Source: Apiospora phragmitis (Eukaryota > Ascomycota > Sordariomycetes > Amphisphaeriales > Apiosporaceae). Taken from it: a stretch of DNA of 64,000 nt. The stretch covers positions 1,054,001 to 1,118,000 of the forward strand of contig JAQQWL010000004.1 in NCBI GenBank assembly GCA_038363925.1, in the 5' to 3' direction. The notes under the pieces were generated by a model that saw only the letters and a program-made list of their open reading frames with translations, was not told where the DNA came from and did not search any database. Numbering within the stretch: position 1 is the stretch's first letter; each line of letters opens with the position of its first letter. Shown piece by piece: positions 1 to 13,400 of the stretch. A program made the position numbers and the translations under genes.

Positions 1-3000
1 TTATTATAAAGGTTATATTCGTTAATTACTTTAACTACTTATTTTTTAAAATTCTTATAATCGAATTACTTATTAATTCGCTTCTAAGTTTTAAAGATTC
101 CTTAATATTTATAGGCGAGGTATATATAGAACTTTTTAATAAACTCTTTTTAATACTACTCGGAAATATCGATCTTACCGTAGTAATACCTAAATCTATC
201 CTAATTTATAAAGTCGGTATTCTTAGTAGTATATTCTTTAAATTTTTTAATCTATTTTTTATAGAGCTGTACCTTATAAATAATTTAGATGTATCGCGAT
301 AATATTAGGTTCCTATTTTTATCGTAAGTAAGGATTGTACGTATTTTTGATAGCACGTTTTATTAATGGTTTAGTCTTTAGTTTAAAGCGTCGGCCCTGC
401 CGTTGTTGCTACTCTTTCGGTAGATAATAACGAAGTTAAATTGCGATAAAAATTCTAATTATCGTATTTATTATTTATTTAGTTTTTTATTAATAATAAA
501 TATAATAAAGTTCTTATAATTTATATAAACCTTTATTAGTTTTTTTATATTATTTAAATAATACCTTTATTTTTTAAAGGTTTTAATAATAGCTATTAAT
601 TTTTTATTATAAATTTAATAATTAAGTTCTAATTTATTCAGTTTTTTCGGAAAAAAATGCGATAGGGTGCGACTTTTTATTATTATTTCGTTAACTTAAT
701 TATCCTCCGATCGTATAGTTTAATACGTCGGTCTTAACTTTAAAAGGTTTATTAAGATCCGCTACGTAAAGTATTAGTTCGCTAAAAATTCTATTCTTAA
801 TAACTTAAAAGGCCGATTTTTCTTTATTTATTTATTAGAATAATGTATCCTTCCGTGTTAAGTGCGTAAAAAGTATCGTTATTTTATTAAATCTGGGGAT
901 AAAAATCTGGTAATAATTAGCTAGTTTTAAGAAAAATTTAACCTTTATAACGCTTATAGGCCTCGGCTATTCTCGTATTATTAATATTTTAAAAAGTTTT
1001 ATTCTGATTTTTTTAAAAATATTATATATTTTATAAAGGTAACTAATTTTTTATAAAACTCGTTTTTTAAATTAATTAGAAATTCTATATCTTATAATTT
1101 TTAAAGTATTATTTTAACGTGTTCTTTATATTATTTCTCGTTTTCGGAATAAATAAGGATATTATTTAGGTAAATTATTATAAACTTATTAAGATATTCT
1201 TATAAAATATAGTTAATTATACTTTAAAAACTCGTAAATACGTTAATAAGTTTAAAAGGTATAACTTAATATTTAAAATACCCGTACTTAGTTCGAAATA
1301 CCGTTTTCTATTTTTTTCTTTTTTTAATACGGATTAGGTTATATATATTAAATAGGTTAAATATAATAAAAATTATTACTTTATATAATTTATTATATAA
1401 ATTACTAATTAAAAGAAATAGGTATTAATTTTTAATAGTAATTTCGTTAAGTTTCTAGTAATCGATATATAATCGCTATTTCTTTTTTCCGTTTTTACTT
1501 TTTCGAAAAACGAAAAGAATAAGGTATCTTATTAATAAAGTAGATAGTTATATAACTCCTTTTTCGAGGTTTTTTTTAATATATTTTTTTAAAACTTTTT
1601 TACATTTTTAATTAAGCTTATATATTAATATAAACTATAATTCTTTCCTTTTTTTAAAAGGTATTTCGTAATTTTATTATATATAAAGCGGTAAACCCGT
1701 TTTTAATTTCTTATTAAAAAGGTTTATAAACTACCGATACTTTTTTAATATAATCGTTATAATATTCGGCTTAAGTTCTTTAATAATAATATATATTTTA
1801 AATATTTTAAACTTATTTAAGGGTCTTTTTTTAAAACGTTACCTAATAGTTAAACCTTTTTTAATATATTTTATTAAAGTTAGCCTATTTTTTAATTAAT
1901 TTTAAAATTACTTACTTATAATTAAAATATTTTTAATATTATATCGTATTTTAATACTTTCGTAATATTACACGTAATTCGTTTATAATATCTTTCGATA
2001 TTAACCGAAAGGTTCGCGACTTCCTTTCGTACTTCTTTATTTTCGTAAGTTATAAATCCTTTATTAACGGTTTTAAATCGGTATAGGGCGTCTTTTTCTT
2101 ACTAGTTTAATTCTAAGCTATTAACGATTCTTAGTAAGATATAATTTCTTTACGCTCCGCTATTTAGTAACGCTTTAATAGTAACTCCTTTAACGTCTAT
2201 TAATAATACGATATACTCGTAAATATCTTATCCATTCGTCGTGGCATATAGGGACCTGTCTTGTCCCGCCTGATGTCGTCCCTCTATATTCGGCGGCATC
2301 CATTCCCGACTGCTATTAGAACCTGACTCGTTCTTTAGCCAGTCTTTAGTGGCGTCGAATCTGCTCGTACGGCGTAGCTCGCTCGTAAGCAGGGGGTGGT
2401 GTATTAGATCTAGTCGTTATGGCTGGTCCTCGTATCTGGGATTCGGGTTCCTCAATAAACCTTAATTTCGTCTATAATCCTGCGGGGTTATTAACCCGTC
2501 TTTATTAAATTAGGATAACTTCGCCGTCGTTATTAATACGGCTATTAATAATATCGGCTACCCGGAGTAGTCGTTTATTCGTGTTTTAGAATACTCGATT
2601 CGGAGTTCTTCGTCCTCTTGGGGGCGCGGATCGTATATTTCGTAGGTATCGATCGTGGTAGAGGATCGTTGTTCTCGCGACATTTATAGTTATCGGAAGG
2701 CTCGGGATTTTTCCTATACATAATCGAGGCACCGGTCCTTATCGTATATTATTTAATACTACCCTTCTAGGTGGCATTTCCTTAGCTACCGGGGGTCTTT
2801 TTATACTAATAGGTATGCTCGCCGTAGATCGGGAATAGTAGTCTTAATTTTTCTAATTATGTAGTCTAGGTGTAGGCGCGTGATAGGTTTTCTGCCGATT
2901 TTTCGGAGAAACTAATCGTTCTTTAGTTTCTCCGCAAAGTACTCTATATAAGCGTCGTATATATAAGAGATCTATAATAAAGTAAAGTAAGCCTCGTAAA

Positions 3001-5171
3001 TAAGAGATATTCGGGGGTTATTTCTTATAGAATAATTACCGTATACTCCTTACTTAAAACTATAAGTAATAAGTATTTATCGTAATTTCCGGGATTGGGG
3101 GGATAAAATATTAGGGATAATAAGCTATCCGTCGATCTCCTAAGTCCCGTAGTTTCGCCACTTTTATTATTAACTCGTTTATAAATATATTAACTAATCG
3201 TTTATATCCTTTTAGGTAGGAGTTTTCGTCCTTTAATTCGTAAGGTATAAGGTCGGTATTTCTTATAGGTTCCCTCCTAGTTATAATAAGTATTCGTATC
3301 GGGCGGCCTCCTTTCTTTAAAGTTTTAGGGAACTATCCGGTTCCTTCCTTATTTACTAAGTAAACGGGGCACTTATCGTCGTAATAAACTATTTAGGATA
3401 AGCTACCGTGTAACACGTCGGGCGTATTATTAGCGCTGCTTTTCTTAATAACTACTAGGGCTTCCTCTACTTTAATAGCGTTAACGTGGCGTTTATTAAA
3501 AATATATTAAAACGCTTTCTTAAGGCTTTTATAATCCCGTATAAAGTATTTATCCTTTTTATAATTATAATAAATAACGTCCTTTTTACGCTTACCCTTA
3601 CTATCCCGTTAAGTAATATCGAGGTCTATAAGTCCGCTATACGATTTATAAGATATTTTTTTTTAAATACGCTAAATAGGTCGTCCGCTATTAACCCGAG
3701 GTTTATTATCTAATTATAAAGCTCGGTTACCCGACTTCTTTAAGCGTTATTTATATAAGCGGTTATCGATCTTAACTACTCTCTTTACGTATTTATTAAA
3801 TTAATCGGGGCAATCCTCTTAATTAATTTCGTTCTTCACGTTTCTTCGTAAACCTACGTAAAAAAGTATTATTAAAACGTTATCGTTACTTTAATCCGTT
3901 CGTAAAAAGATTTATTTAAATTTCGCGGTATACGCGAAAACTAATCCTTTTTATTTAAACTATATAAGCTATCTTTTTATAATCCGAGCTTTATTTAAAT
4001 TTCCGAAAATAGCTTATAGTTTTTCCTCGAAAATAAAGTAGTAACGGAAAATACGGCGTATCTAAATATCTTATTCCTTATCGAGGAGGTTATTAAAATA
4101 ATTTCTTATAATAGGTTCGAATTATACGAAAGCGTCCCCTTTAAAGTATCTTACGGCGTAAAGGATTCGATCGGCCTCCGAGTTAAAATCCTTAGTATAA
4201 AAGCGTAGGTACGCCTTTATTTAAATTAAAAATCTATAAACGGTCCCTTTCTTACCGTCGTAAGTTTACGGCGCGGTAAGTTTATATTTAAAACGTCGGT
4301 GTCCCCGTAGTAGTATCGAAGTTACTTAATTAATAAGTTATTTATTATTATTAATTAATTAATTAATTCGTTCTTATAACTATTAAACGAGCTAAAAAAC
4401 GTCCGGTTTTCCGGTTAAATTATTTATATTGCTTTAAACGAGAGCTCCGTTATTATTAAGATTTTAAGGTATTATAATACTTTTATAAAATATTATTTAA
4501 AAGTTTAAATAATAACTTATAAAAATAAAAGCGATTAAAATATAATGAACGGTTATCGAGGTTTAAAAAAAACCTTATAAACGTACTAAGGTTTTATATT
4601 AATTAAAACGAGAAAATATTTAAATATATAAACGAGTACGTTCGTTTAATATAATAAATAATATTTTTAAATTAATTATAAAACTTAATAAAAAGTATAA
4701 TAAGTTCGTTAAAATAATATACCTTATTAATATATTAAATTAATACTTAAATTAATCGTTAAAATAAAAAGTATTTATATAAAATATATAGGAAAAGTTT
4801 ATTATTATATATTTAATTTCTCTTTCCGCGATCCGTAAGCTTACTTCTTACTTACCGGTCGATCACGTTTTTATTTTAAGTAATCCTCGACTGGATTACG
4901 TTTATTAACCCCTTATAATTACCTTTAAATCCCGGTAATTAATTACGTAATACGTTCGTCGTAATCTATTAATACGGTCGTATATATTTATCCTTTCTTA
5001 ATTATAATTAAATATAATAAAAAGTACTTAAATTAATTATTACTCGTAATACCGATCGTAATAAGTTTTATATAATTACTTAGCTCGGTCGAGCAAGTAC
5101 GCGCCGCGGGGTATTATAATACCGTTCCGTAAAAGTGGGTCTAGGCCGTATAATTAGGCTAGGTCGTAACA
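1..5171 (-). mobile_element. RIP-degraded Ty3/Gypsy LTR retrotransposon relic (left end outside window)
   Basis: This is a retrotransposon remnant whose coding sense is on the minus strand. The reverse complement of about 1141-1190 reads like the Gypsy reverse-transcriptase core, an IYLNNILIYSE-type peptide that corresponds to the family motif YLDDILIYSE with D changed to N. The same order of segments recurs in the more complete Gypsy copy at 17201-24845: a GC-richer gag-like stretch near 2230-2700 here matches about 21840-22000 there, and the RNase H-like stretch near 340-600 matches about 19975-20150. All frames are full of stops. The right side ends in an LTR at 4541-5171. The integrase end and the other LTR must lie left of base 1. 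It is inserted in a Fot1-like element, because the bases right after it (5172 on) are Fot1-like sequence. Confidence 0.8.
4541..5171 (-). repeat. LTR of the left Gypsy relic (5' LTR in element sense)
   Basis: The segment starts TATAATGAACGG and ends near GGTCGTAACA. Both ends match the LTRs of the second Gypsy element (17201-17828 and 24206-24845), and its length of 631 bp fits theirs. The middle is more diverged. TTACG at 5172-5176 is the presumed 5-bp target duplication; the other copy would be outside the window. Confidence 0.65.
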
Positions 5172-5394
5172 TTACGCTATAAAGTTTTTAATAAAACGTA
5201 ATAAATTAATATAGCTTTTTATACGCTTAAAATTAAGTTTTTTTAAAGCGCTTAAAACGCTAGAATTATATCACTTTCTTTTTAAAGTTATAGCATTTTC
5301 GGATATAAAAAAATATAAAAAAAAGTTAAGGCTATAAAGAAATTTATAAAAGTAGGACATTCGTTTATATAAGATATTCGTTTATAGGATACGT
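5172..5394 (-). mobile_element. Fot1/pogo-like DNA transposon, right-end fragment (copy A)
   Basis: This is the transposase 5' end of a minus-strand Fot1-like element. It aligns by eye base for base, allowing RIP changes, with about 26555-26774 of copy D and with 16515-16738 of copy B. It ends in the family terminal inverted repeat (TATTCGTTTATAGGATACGT) followed by the TA target dinucleotide at 5395-5396. The left part is missing in this window because the Gypsy relic is inserted at 5171/5172. Confidence 0.75.
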
Positions 5395-6033
5395 TATATG
5401 TACTATTTCGTGAGAACATAATTGAAGGAAAATGGATTTGGTGGCTGTGTTCGCCTTGAAGCTGTGGCGTATCGGCCGTTTGTTGTCACCCCTTATTTCT
5501 ATAACGCTATAAGCACCCCTATATAACTAATTAACCTTGGAAACATGTTGCCTGGCAGCCTAAGGATGATAAGGCGATCTGAGTTTTATATTAAAAACTA
5601 TAAACGTTATAATATCGAAATATGTGATATTTAAAAAGTAAGCCACATTTTTTATTAACGCATTATTTATTTAATATAATAGTTTATATTTAACTTTTTT
5701 AAAATATATATAGGTTATTTTAATTAATAATATATAAAAAATTAGTTTATATATTTAAAATATAAAAATTAATTAATTATAATATAAAAAGTTTAATTAT
5801 AAATTAATATAAATAAATAAAATTAAAAGAAAAAAAGAGGAATCTTTAAATTTAATTAAAAGTTTATTAATATATAAAAAGTTAAAAGAATTTAAAAAAA
5901 ATTAATTAATAAATATAAGTAGTTAATTAATGTGATAAGTTTTAAAAAGCGAGGGTTTAAAGCTTTAAGTTTTATATTATATATATAAGTTTTTAATATT
6001 TAAACATATATTAATTTATTTCTTTTAAATATA
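5395..6033. other. Spacer between transposon copies; partly unmutated patch
   Basis: Bases 5398-5600 are clearly less AT-rich than everything around them and keep CA and TG dinucleotides (for example GGTGGCTGTGTTCGCC). This suggests single-copy host DNA or a young insertion that escaped RIP. From about 5600 to 6033 it is again very AT-rich. I see no open frame or RNA gene in it. Confidence 0.5.
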
Positions 6034-6928
6034 ACGTATCTTATAAGCGAATATCTTATATAAGCGAATGTTTTATTCTTTTACACCTTTTTCGATAAAA
6101 TATAAGTTAATTTTATTATAACGTATTTAATATATTAAAATTAATCGGAATCTTTATTTTTAAATACTTTTATATTATTTTAATGAGTGCGCGTATTATT
6201 CCCGAGCTTTCCGTAGATTTTATAGCGTTATAAGCGTGTCTTAAATATCCTTATACGATTACTCCTCCGATGCGATTCGTTTTATAACTATTTATTAACG
6301 TTTTTTTAAAACTATAGATTTTTTTAATTTATATACGAAGTGATCCTTTATTTTATAGCCCTTTTTTTTATACGGCGGCGCCGGCTAAGTATTTTATTTA
6401 CTTTTCGAAGTATCGCGTTCTTATTTTTTAAAAGAGTAACTTAGTATATAATATACGTTATAACTTTTATAATTTAGTTAAAATTAATTAAAATAAACGT
6501 TAAAAAATTATTTTAATATTATATAATACGGTTTTAAACGTATTCGGTTTAAGATTAAGCTTTAATCGAATTATTTAAAGTTTTTAATTTTTAAGGAATA
6601 AATAAGCCGAAAAAAGTCCCCGGAGGTGTTAAAATATATAGCTTTATATTAAATTATAAAATAATATATTCCGGATTATACGAGACGAGTCCTATTTTTT
6701 AAAAGCTTTTTTATATATTCGAAACGGTGAAAATCGTTTAGAACGCTTTTAAAAACGTTAGTAGGAAGTCCTCCTTTAAGATATAAGTGATATGCGCCTG
6801 TATAAAACATTTAATTTCTTTCTCGTACGCTTTTTTTAACGTACGAAAATAGCTAATATTAAGAGGCTAGAACTTATATAATAAGTAAGAAGGTATATAA
6901 AGTATAATAATCGAGTTCTTTTTATAAT
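6034..6928 (-). mobile_element. Fot1/pogo-like DNA transposon copy B, left half
   Basis: The terminal inverted repeat ACGTATCTTATAAGCGAAT starts right after a TA at 6032-6033. The segment then follows copy D (24938 onward) as far as TCGAGTTCTTTTTATAAT. At 6924-6928 the element is interrupted by the Copia element, and it resumes at 15789 with AGAGTTCGAAAGCTATCGAG. Copy D shows the uninterrupted site at the same place (near 25800-25830). This half corresponds to the transposase 3' end. Confidence 0.85.
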
Positions 6929-7134
6929 TATTAAATAGGCTCTCGTACGTACGGTAGTTCCGGTTTTAATCGGGGTTTAATCGTTCTTATTCTATTATTT
7001 ATATTTATTTTTAATACGAGCTACGGGGGTATCGTATACCTCTCTTAATAAAATAGGAAAGGGGTTCGTACGCGTAAGTACGTGGCACCCTTTTTAAAAT
7101 AATATAAACAGCTTTAGTTTTAGCTATTCTAATA
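6929..7134 (-). repeat. Copia 3' LTR (left copy)
   Basis: It starts TATTAAATAGG and ends TTCTAATA. This is the expected TG...CA LTR border after TG-to-TA and CA-to-TA changes. It matches 15577-15783 over its whole length, for example the shared blocks AATATAAACAGCTTTA and GGTTTTAATCGGG/AATCGGGATTTAATCG. Confidence 0.85.
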
Positions 7135-8409
7135 TTAGTAGTTTTCTGTTTTAGCGATAGAATTAGCCTGTTCCCCCTTTTAGATACGAGTCTTCCTTTT
7201 ACGAGGGTCTCGTACGGTTAGGTTGCTCTAATCCGGTATTAGGTACCTGCTTAAACCGTATAGGTAATGCTATACCTTCTTGACGTCGTTTTGGTTAAGT
7301 AGTAGGTCTACTCGATTGGTTATTTTAGTTGTTTATCCGAAAGTAGTAATAGTGGTAGGAGGACTGTCGTATATCTTAATACGTTATACCCCGTAAGGGA
7401 TTAGTAAGAATAGTTTTATAAATAAATATTTCTTTATACGTAAATAATTCGTATAGTATAAATTCCTTTTTTTTTTATATATATATATATTTTTTTTTTA
7501 AAATATTATATAAAAATAAATTATATATTTATATATATATTTATAAATATATATATATATATTTACGCGATATTTAATTAATAAGTCGTTAATTTTTTCG
7601 GCGCTATTATTATTAACGTAGTCGATCGTAATTAACGCTAAATAACGTTACCGACTTTTTTAATTTAAAATTAATAAATTATACTTATATTTTATATTAA
7701 TATATAATATTTTATTTCTTTTTTAGTTTTTAATATTTATTAATTTTATATAATAAAATAAGGAAGTTCGCGTTTATAACTTACCGAGCCGCGATATCGA
7801 AATACGCGTATTAATAAACGACGATATTCGCCGCTTGTTCGCTTATATTATTCGTTATTAAGGCTATTTCTATACGGTTTTCGTCTAGTCGCGCGGTAAT
7901 ATTAATAGCGTTTATAATAATCGGTACGTTTAATCCTATATTCCGTTCCGTAAGTACGTTTGTTTCGACGGATACTAAAACGGCGCTTATGCTTCGTGCG
8001 TTTAAGCTTCGCACGGTAACCGGTATTCGTATTATAGTTTACGATTCATGAACTTTAATCCCGATAATAACGAAAATAAAAATAATAATAATAGAATTAA
8101 AATAATAATCGTATAATAATAAATTAATAATAAATAAAATAAATAATTCTCGTATATATATAAATAGCGTTCTCGTACGGTTATTTTTATCGTATTACCC
8201 GTTTAAATTATAATATATTACGGTTCTCTTTTTAACCTTTATACAATACCTAATAAATAAAATATATCGGTAATAACTATATAAAAAAGGATTAATAAAA
8301 AAAATCTCCCTCTTTTTTTATATCTTTTCTTTTTTAATTACTCGCCGTACGAGTCTAGCCTCTCGATATACGCTTCCGTGCGTACGGTGAGGCTGTTCGT
8401 TAAAACTAG

Positions 8410-8618
8410 CTACTCGAGGGCCTTATTTAGGGATACCTTAGTAAAGGTATCTGCCGGATTATCTCTATTATCGATATAATAGACCTCTAATATCTCCCTT
8501 TTTTTATACGACTCCTGGAGGGATATAATATCGATTATAAGCTTCTTCTCGTTTATCGTACCTAGCTTAATTAGGTAGTCGTAGAGTGATCTCGAATCTA
8601 TACAGAGGGTTATTAAAA
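8410..8618 (-). pseudogene. Copia RNase H C-terminal fragment
   Basis: The minus-strand frame is still open and reads TLCIDSRSLYDYLIKLG followed by EKKLIIDI and, near its end, DNRDNPADTFTK. In Ty1/Copia polyproteins the RNase H domain ends with exactly this pattern (a CTDSRSLYD-like block, then an NPADxxTK block). The frame was split after its first preserved residues by insertion of Fot1-like copy C at a TA at 8619-8620, so the first codons of the longer open frame (to 8646) belong to that transposon. No function remains. Confidence 0.8.
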
Positions 8619-8620
8619 TA

Positions 8621-10481
8621 ACGTATCCTACAAGCGAATATCCCATACAAGCGAATATCCCATTTTCATAAATTTCTTTATAGCCTCAACCTTTTTTTAT
8701 ATTCTTTTACGTCCGAAAATACTATAACTTTAAAAAAAGAGTAATATAATTCTAACGTTTTAAGCGCTCTAAAAAGATTTAACTTTAAACGTACAAAAAG
8801 CTGTATTAATTTATTACGTTTTATTAAAAACCTTATAACGTAAACGAAATAATTAACCTATATAACGCGAAATACTTATAAATTTTTAAAAGCTTCTAAA
8901 TTCCGAAAAAAATATAATTATTTAATATATTATTAATTTAAATATGTGATCGTTTCTTCCCCGATTAAATAATATAAAAGATATAACGAATCGATTATTT
9001 AATTTACGCAACGCGGGACGCGTCGATATTAATTAAGCCTCTAATTTCATATAATAATAATCAGACCTCTAAACGCGTTTTAACCGAAAAATCGATTATT
9101 AAAAAATCCTTTATAAAGATCCCGACGCGTATTACGCGTAATTTATCTTCGTACAGAATATAATTTATAAATACGGGATTTAAAAAGAGGATATTTATAA
9201 CTTCGATAAAACCGGCTTTCTTATAAATTAAATCTCGTTCGAAATAATCGTAACCACCTCCGATTAACGCGGAAAGCCTAAGGTAATATAATAAAAAAAC
9301 CGGAAATAAGTTATAATTATTTAAGTCGTCGGATTATATAGTTACGCTATCCCTCTATATATTATCTTTACCAGGAAAACGTACCTCTTTTCTTAATACG
9401 AAAATAGCTTATTACCGAAGAATTAAGTGATCGCAATTACTAAAAATAACTAGACCACGAATAAAAAAGGTAAAAACTAGATTCGACACTTTAATTAATA
9501 TACTAGGTCTTATATAAAAAATTATTATCGCCTCTTAATCTTAAACGGCTACGAAAGTTACTACTCGATAATTTTCGAGCTCTACTATAAAAAGAACTCG
9601 ATTATTATACTTTATATACCTTCTTATTCGTTATATAAGTTCTAGCCTTTTAATATCGGCTATTTTTATATATTAAAAAAAGCGTATAAAAAAGAAATTA
9701 AATATCTTATACGGGCGTATATTACTTATATCTTAAAGAAAGACTTCCTACTAACGTTTTTAAAAGCGTTTTAAGCGATTTTTACCGTTTCGAATATACG
9801 AGGAAGCTTTTAAAAAATAAGACTCGTTCCGTATAATTTAAAATATATTATTTTATAATTAAATATAAAGCTACATACTTTAACACCTCCGGGAACGTTT
9901 TCCGGCTTACTTTTTCCTTAGGAATTAAAAACCTTAAATAACCTGATTAAAGCTTAATCCTAAACCGAATATGTTCGAAACCGTATTGTACGGTATTAAA
10001 ATAACTCTTTAATATTTATTTTAACTAGCCTTAACCAGATCGTAAAAGCTATAACGCATATTATATACCGAATTACTCTTTTAAAAAGTAAGAACGCGAT
10101 ATTTCGAAAAATAAATAAGATACTTAGCCGGCGCCGCCGTACGAAAAAAAAACGACTATAAAATAAAAAATCACTTCGTATATAAGCTAGAAAAAACCTA
10201 TAGTCTCAAAGGGACATTAATAAACAGTTATAAAACGAATCGCGTTAGAGGAGTGGTCGTACGAGAACGTTTAGGACACGCTTATAACGCTATAGAATCT
10301 ACGGAGAACCCAGGTATAATACGCGTACTTATTAAAATAATATAAAAGTATCTAGAGATAAAAATTCCGATTAATTTTAATATTTTAAATACGTTATAAT
10401 AAAATTAACTTATATTTTATTAAAAAAAGTATAAAAGAATAGGATATTCGCTTATATAAGATATTCGCTTATAGGATACGT
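8621..10481 (+). mobile_element. Fot1/pogo-like DNA transposon copy C, full length, nested in the Copia element
   Basis: It is 1861 bp with inverted terminal repeats (ACGTATCCTACAAGCG at the left, CGCTTATAGGATACGT at the right) and TA on both sides. Reading the plus strand near 9530-9800 gives a degraded Fot1-type DDE transposase: LNGYESYYS (family form LDGHESHHS), then IPSYSLYKF-PFNIGYF (family form PPHSSHxLQPLDVGCF), then a KKAYKKEIKYLIRAYITYILKKDF-like stretch that is recognisable in pieces. Many stop codons interrupt it, so the enzyme is dead. It lies opposite in orientation to copies B and D. Confidence 0.88.
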
Positions 10482-13400
10482 TATCTTAAAATCTTAATAT
10501 TTATATAATTCTCCTAAGCGTAATACTTAATATAATGCCGTTGTTTATACCGGAAGTTATATTGTATAGTTCGCTAATTAGTATGCTCCTAATAACTCTT
10601 TTATATTTAATTGAGCTTTAATAAATAATATTACCTTAAATTTAGAATTTATCCTTTATATAATAAATCTCTTAGTTTAATAAGATCAGGTATCCGAGTT
10701 AAGAGGTTAGGTCTTTATTATTTATAAACGAGCCGTCGGTAAAGATATATATCTTCGTATAATAAAAGTTAAGCGGGATATATTTTAGGCCGCGTATCTA
10801 ATTCTGGATCTACTAATTAATCCGTATATTTAGGTTTTTAATATCTTTATCCTTTAAGGTCTATACTTAAGCGGCGGTAAATAGGTTGTACGCTGCTTCT
10901 AATTAATAAATAAATACGAAATATACCCCTCTTGTATATTAAAAGACGTACTACTAGCTTTTATTAATAATTTTCGAGTCGATAAGCTTTAATTAATTAG
11001 TTTATTCTTTTTATTCGAAAAAGATATTATACGATTTTAATCGAATTTTACCTCCGTTAAATTCGATCGGCGTGTTTTCGGTTAAAATATTTTTTAATTT
11101 TATACGGAATTATTTCTTTACTAGCTTTTTTTCCTTTTTTTTAAAAAAAAGGGCTATAACGAAACTAAATATATTGTCGGTTTATATTATTATAATATTA
11201 AAAGTATCCGGTTTTTCCGTAATAAATAATAAATAGGCGTCGTATATTAATATGGTTATTTTTAAATTTTATATATAATAATTATAATATGTTTTAAATT
11301 AATAAAGTCTTAATTTTATTAATTTATATAGAGGTAATACGATTTAAAATAATATTTTTTCGAAGTATTAAATTTTTAACTTTATTAATAAACGTATATA
11401 AATTAATCGGTTTAACTTATTATATAATTAAATATACGCCTATATAATATTGCGTAGCTCGCTTTATATGTTAAAGTCTCGGATTAGGGTTGGTCCGAAA
11501 GTTAAAAGGAGTCTTTAGCTCATCCGCTGGATTATTGGTAACTAGGTTAAAATAGCCTCCTTTTCTATATCTCCGTAGCCCTATATTACGAGCCTAGATT
11601 TCTCGTACGGCTTCGTAGTTTTACCCTTAATCTCTCGTACGAGCTATGTTTTAAAAATTTTCCGGCCGGTATACTTATTCGGGTCGAATCGAATAAATTC
11701 GAAAACCCCTCGTACGGCGAGATTATTAATCTCCTCTATGTCGGACTCCTAGAACGGGTATCCGGACGAGGTAATAACCCCGTCCTGTCGGAGTTTGATT
11801 ATTAGTTCGTAATTCTTTTATTCCTTTTAAATAAGGAATATAGCGGCTCGAGCGTTCCGGAATAGGTATTTTCTAGATCGTCCTCGGCCGCGTCGTATAA
11901 GAGCTACCGTAATTTCCTCGGCTATCGGTTTAGTATTTGAGGTATTTGCCGGCTATTCCGGATCTGGTTATATATTCGGCTTGTTGCGCGGTTTTTCGGC
12001 TTTTTCCCGGTAGTACGGCTTAATTTAGGTTATTCGAAAGGCTTTTAAACCGTTTAAAGTATCTATTCGGATCGTATAGTTTTTGATAACTATTATTTTA
12101 TATGGTCTAGTTTATCCTTTTTTTTTCCCGCTAGACTAGGATTTTATTCCGGAGCGGGAGTATTAAGATATTTTAAATAATTAATCTATTCCGGGTATTT
12201 AGAGCTCGGTAAATATCGATATTTATACGTATTTTCCGAAATATTTTTATTATTTTTTGTATAGTTTCTCTTCGTATTTAAATCTTTAGTAACGGTAATA
12301 AGTTCCCGTCGATACGAGGGTATACTTTAAATATAAGTAAAGTAAATATTAGGCTATTAAGGCTAGCCGTATTATTTAAAGTTTTAATTATTATTTAAAG
12401 TATTATTTCGGTATTTATATAATAATCGAAATTTTTTTATAAAATATTAAAGATTTTATATAATAGAACGTATATTCGTTTAATTTTATTTATTATTTAA
12501 TAAGTTCTAATAAATATTTATTTATAAGTAATTCTTATTATTTATATATAATCGTGAAACTTTTTTTAAAAGTATATACCTAGATTATATGAGATATAAT
12601 TAAAAGGTTTTTAATATATATATATTTAATATTTATAAAAAATATTTTAAATATTTTATATATTAAACGAATATAAAAATATAACCGTTTAAAAAAACGT
12701 ATTCGAATCGATTACGTAAAGTACGTTTTATTTATTAATATAAATAACGTTTATAATAATTTCGTAATTAAAATCGTATTCGTTTTATAACGAGAATTTA
12801 AATTTTTATAATACCGGATCGTACGCTTAATATTAAAAACAGAACTTTTAAATCTCGTCGAGAATAGCAGGGTTAACGTTATTATAACCGGCGTTTTTTA
12901 AGAAAATATAAAGCTTTTTTATATAAGGGTGTTTAAAACGTTAGTAGAGGTGTCGAAGCTGTTTTTCGGTAAAATATAACGTCGTTTCTGTACGGCCGGT
13001 ATTAAAGAACGGGTATCCTTATTTTTTAATTATAAAGAATATTTCGCCGTTTTTTCGTATAATAAAATTAAAGATATTATTATAATACGTTTTAAGCCGG
13101 TCGGCGTTATATAATGAGAATAAGAAAAGGGTTATAATATTTAAAATATAATACCTTATTATTTTTAATAGGTTCCGTACGTTGATTATTTTAATTAACG
13201 AAATAGGCTTTAAACTTTTGAACTTGATTTCGGCGTTTTCCGGGGTTTAGTTGATTTATACGTCTGGGTTCTTTCGTACGTAAGCCTTTGCTTAAGGCTT
13301 TCTGACTATTAAAAACAGGGCGGCGCCGGTATTTTAAAGCTTTTTTTAATAAGTCTGGTTATACGGGCTATTAAGGTTAAATTAGTCGGCTTGTATAATA

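Noticed and set aside
3486..3713. 75-codon plus-strand frame in the left Gypsy relic
   Set aside because: Opposite to the pol sense and composed of low-complexity Ile/Leu/Asn residues, as expected from AT-rich decay.
7811..8014. 67-codon minus-strand frame in the Copia element
   Set aside because: AT-rich, RIP-mutated context and no recognisable motif; probably chance opening.
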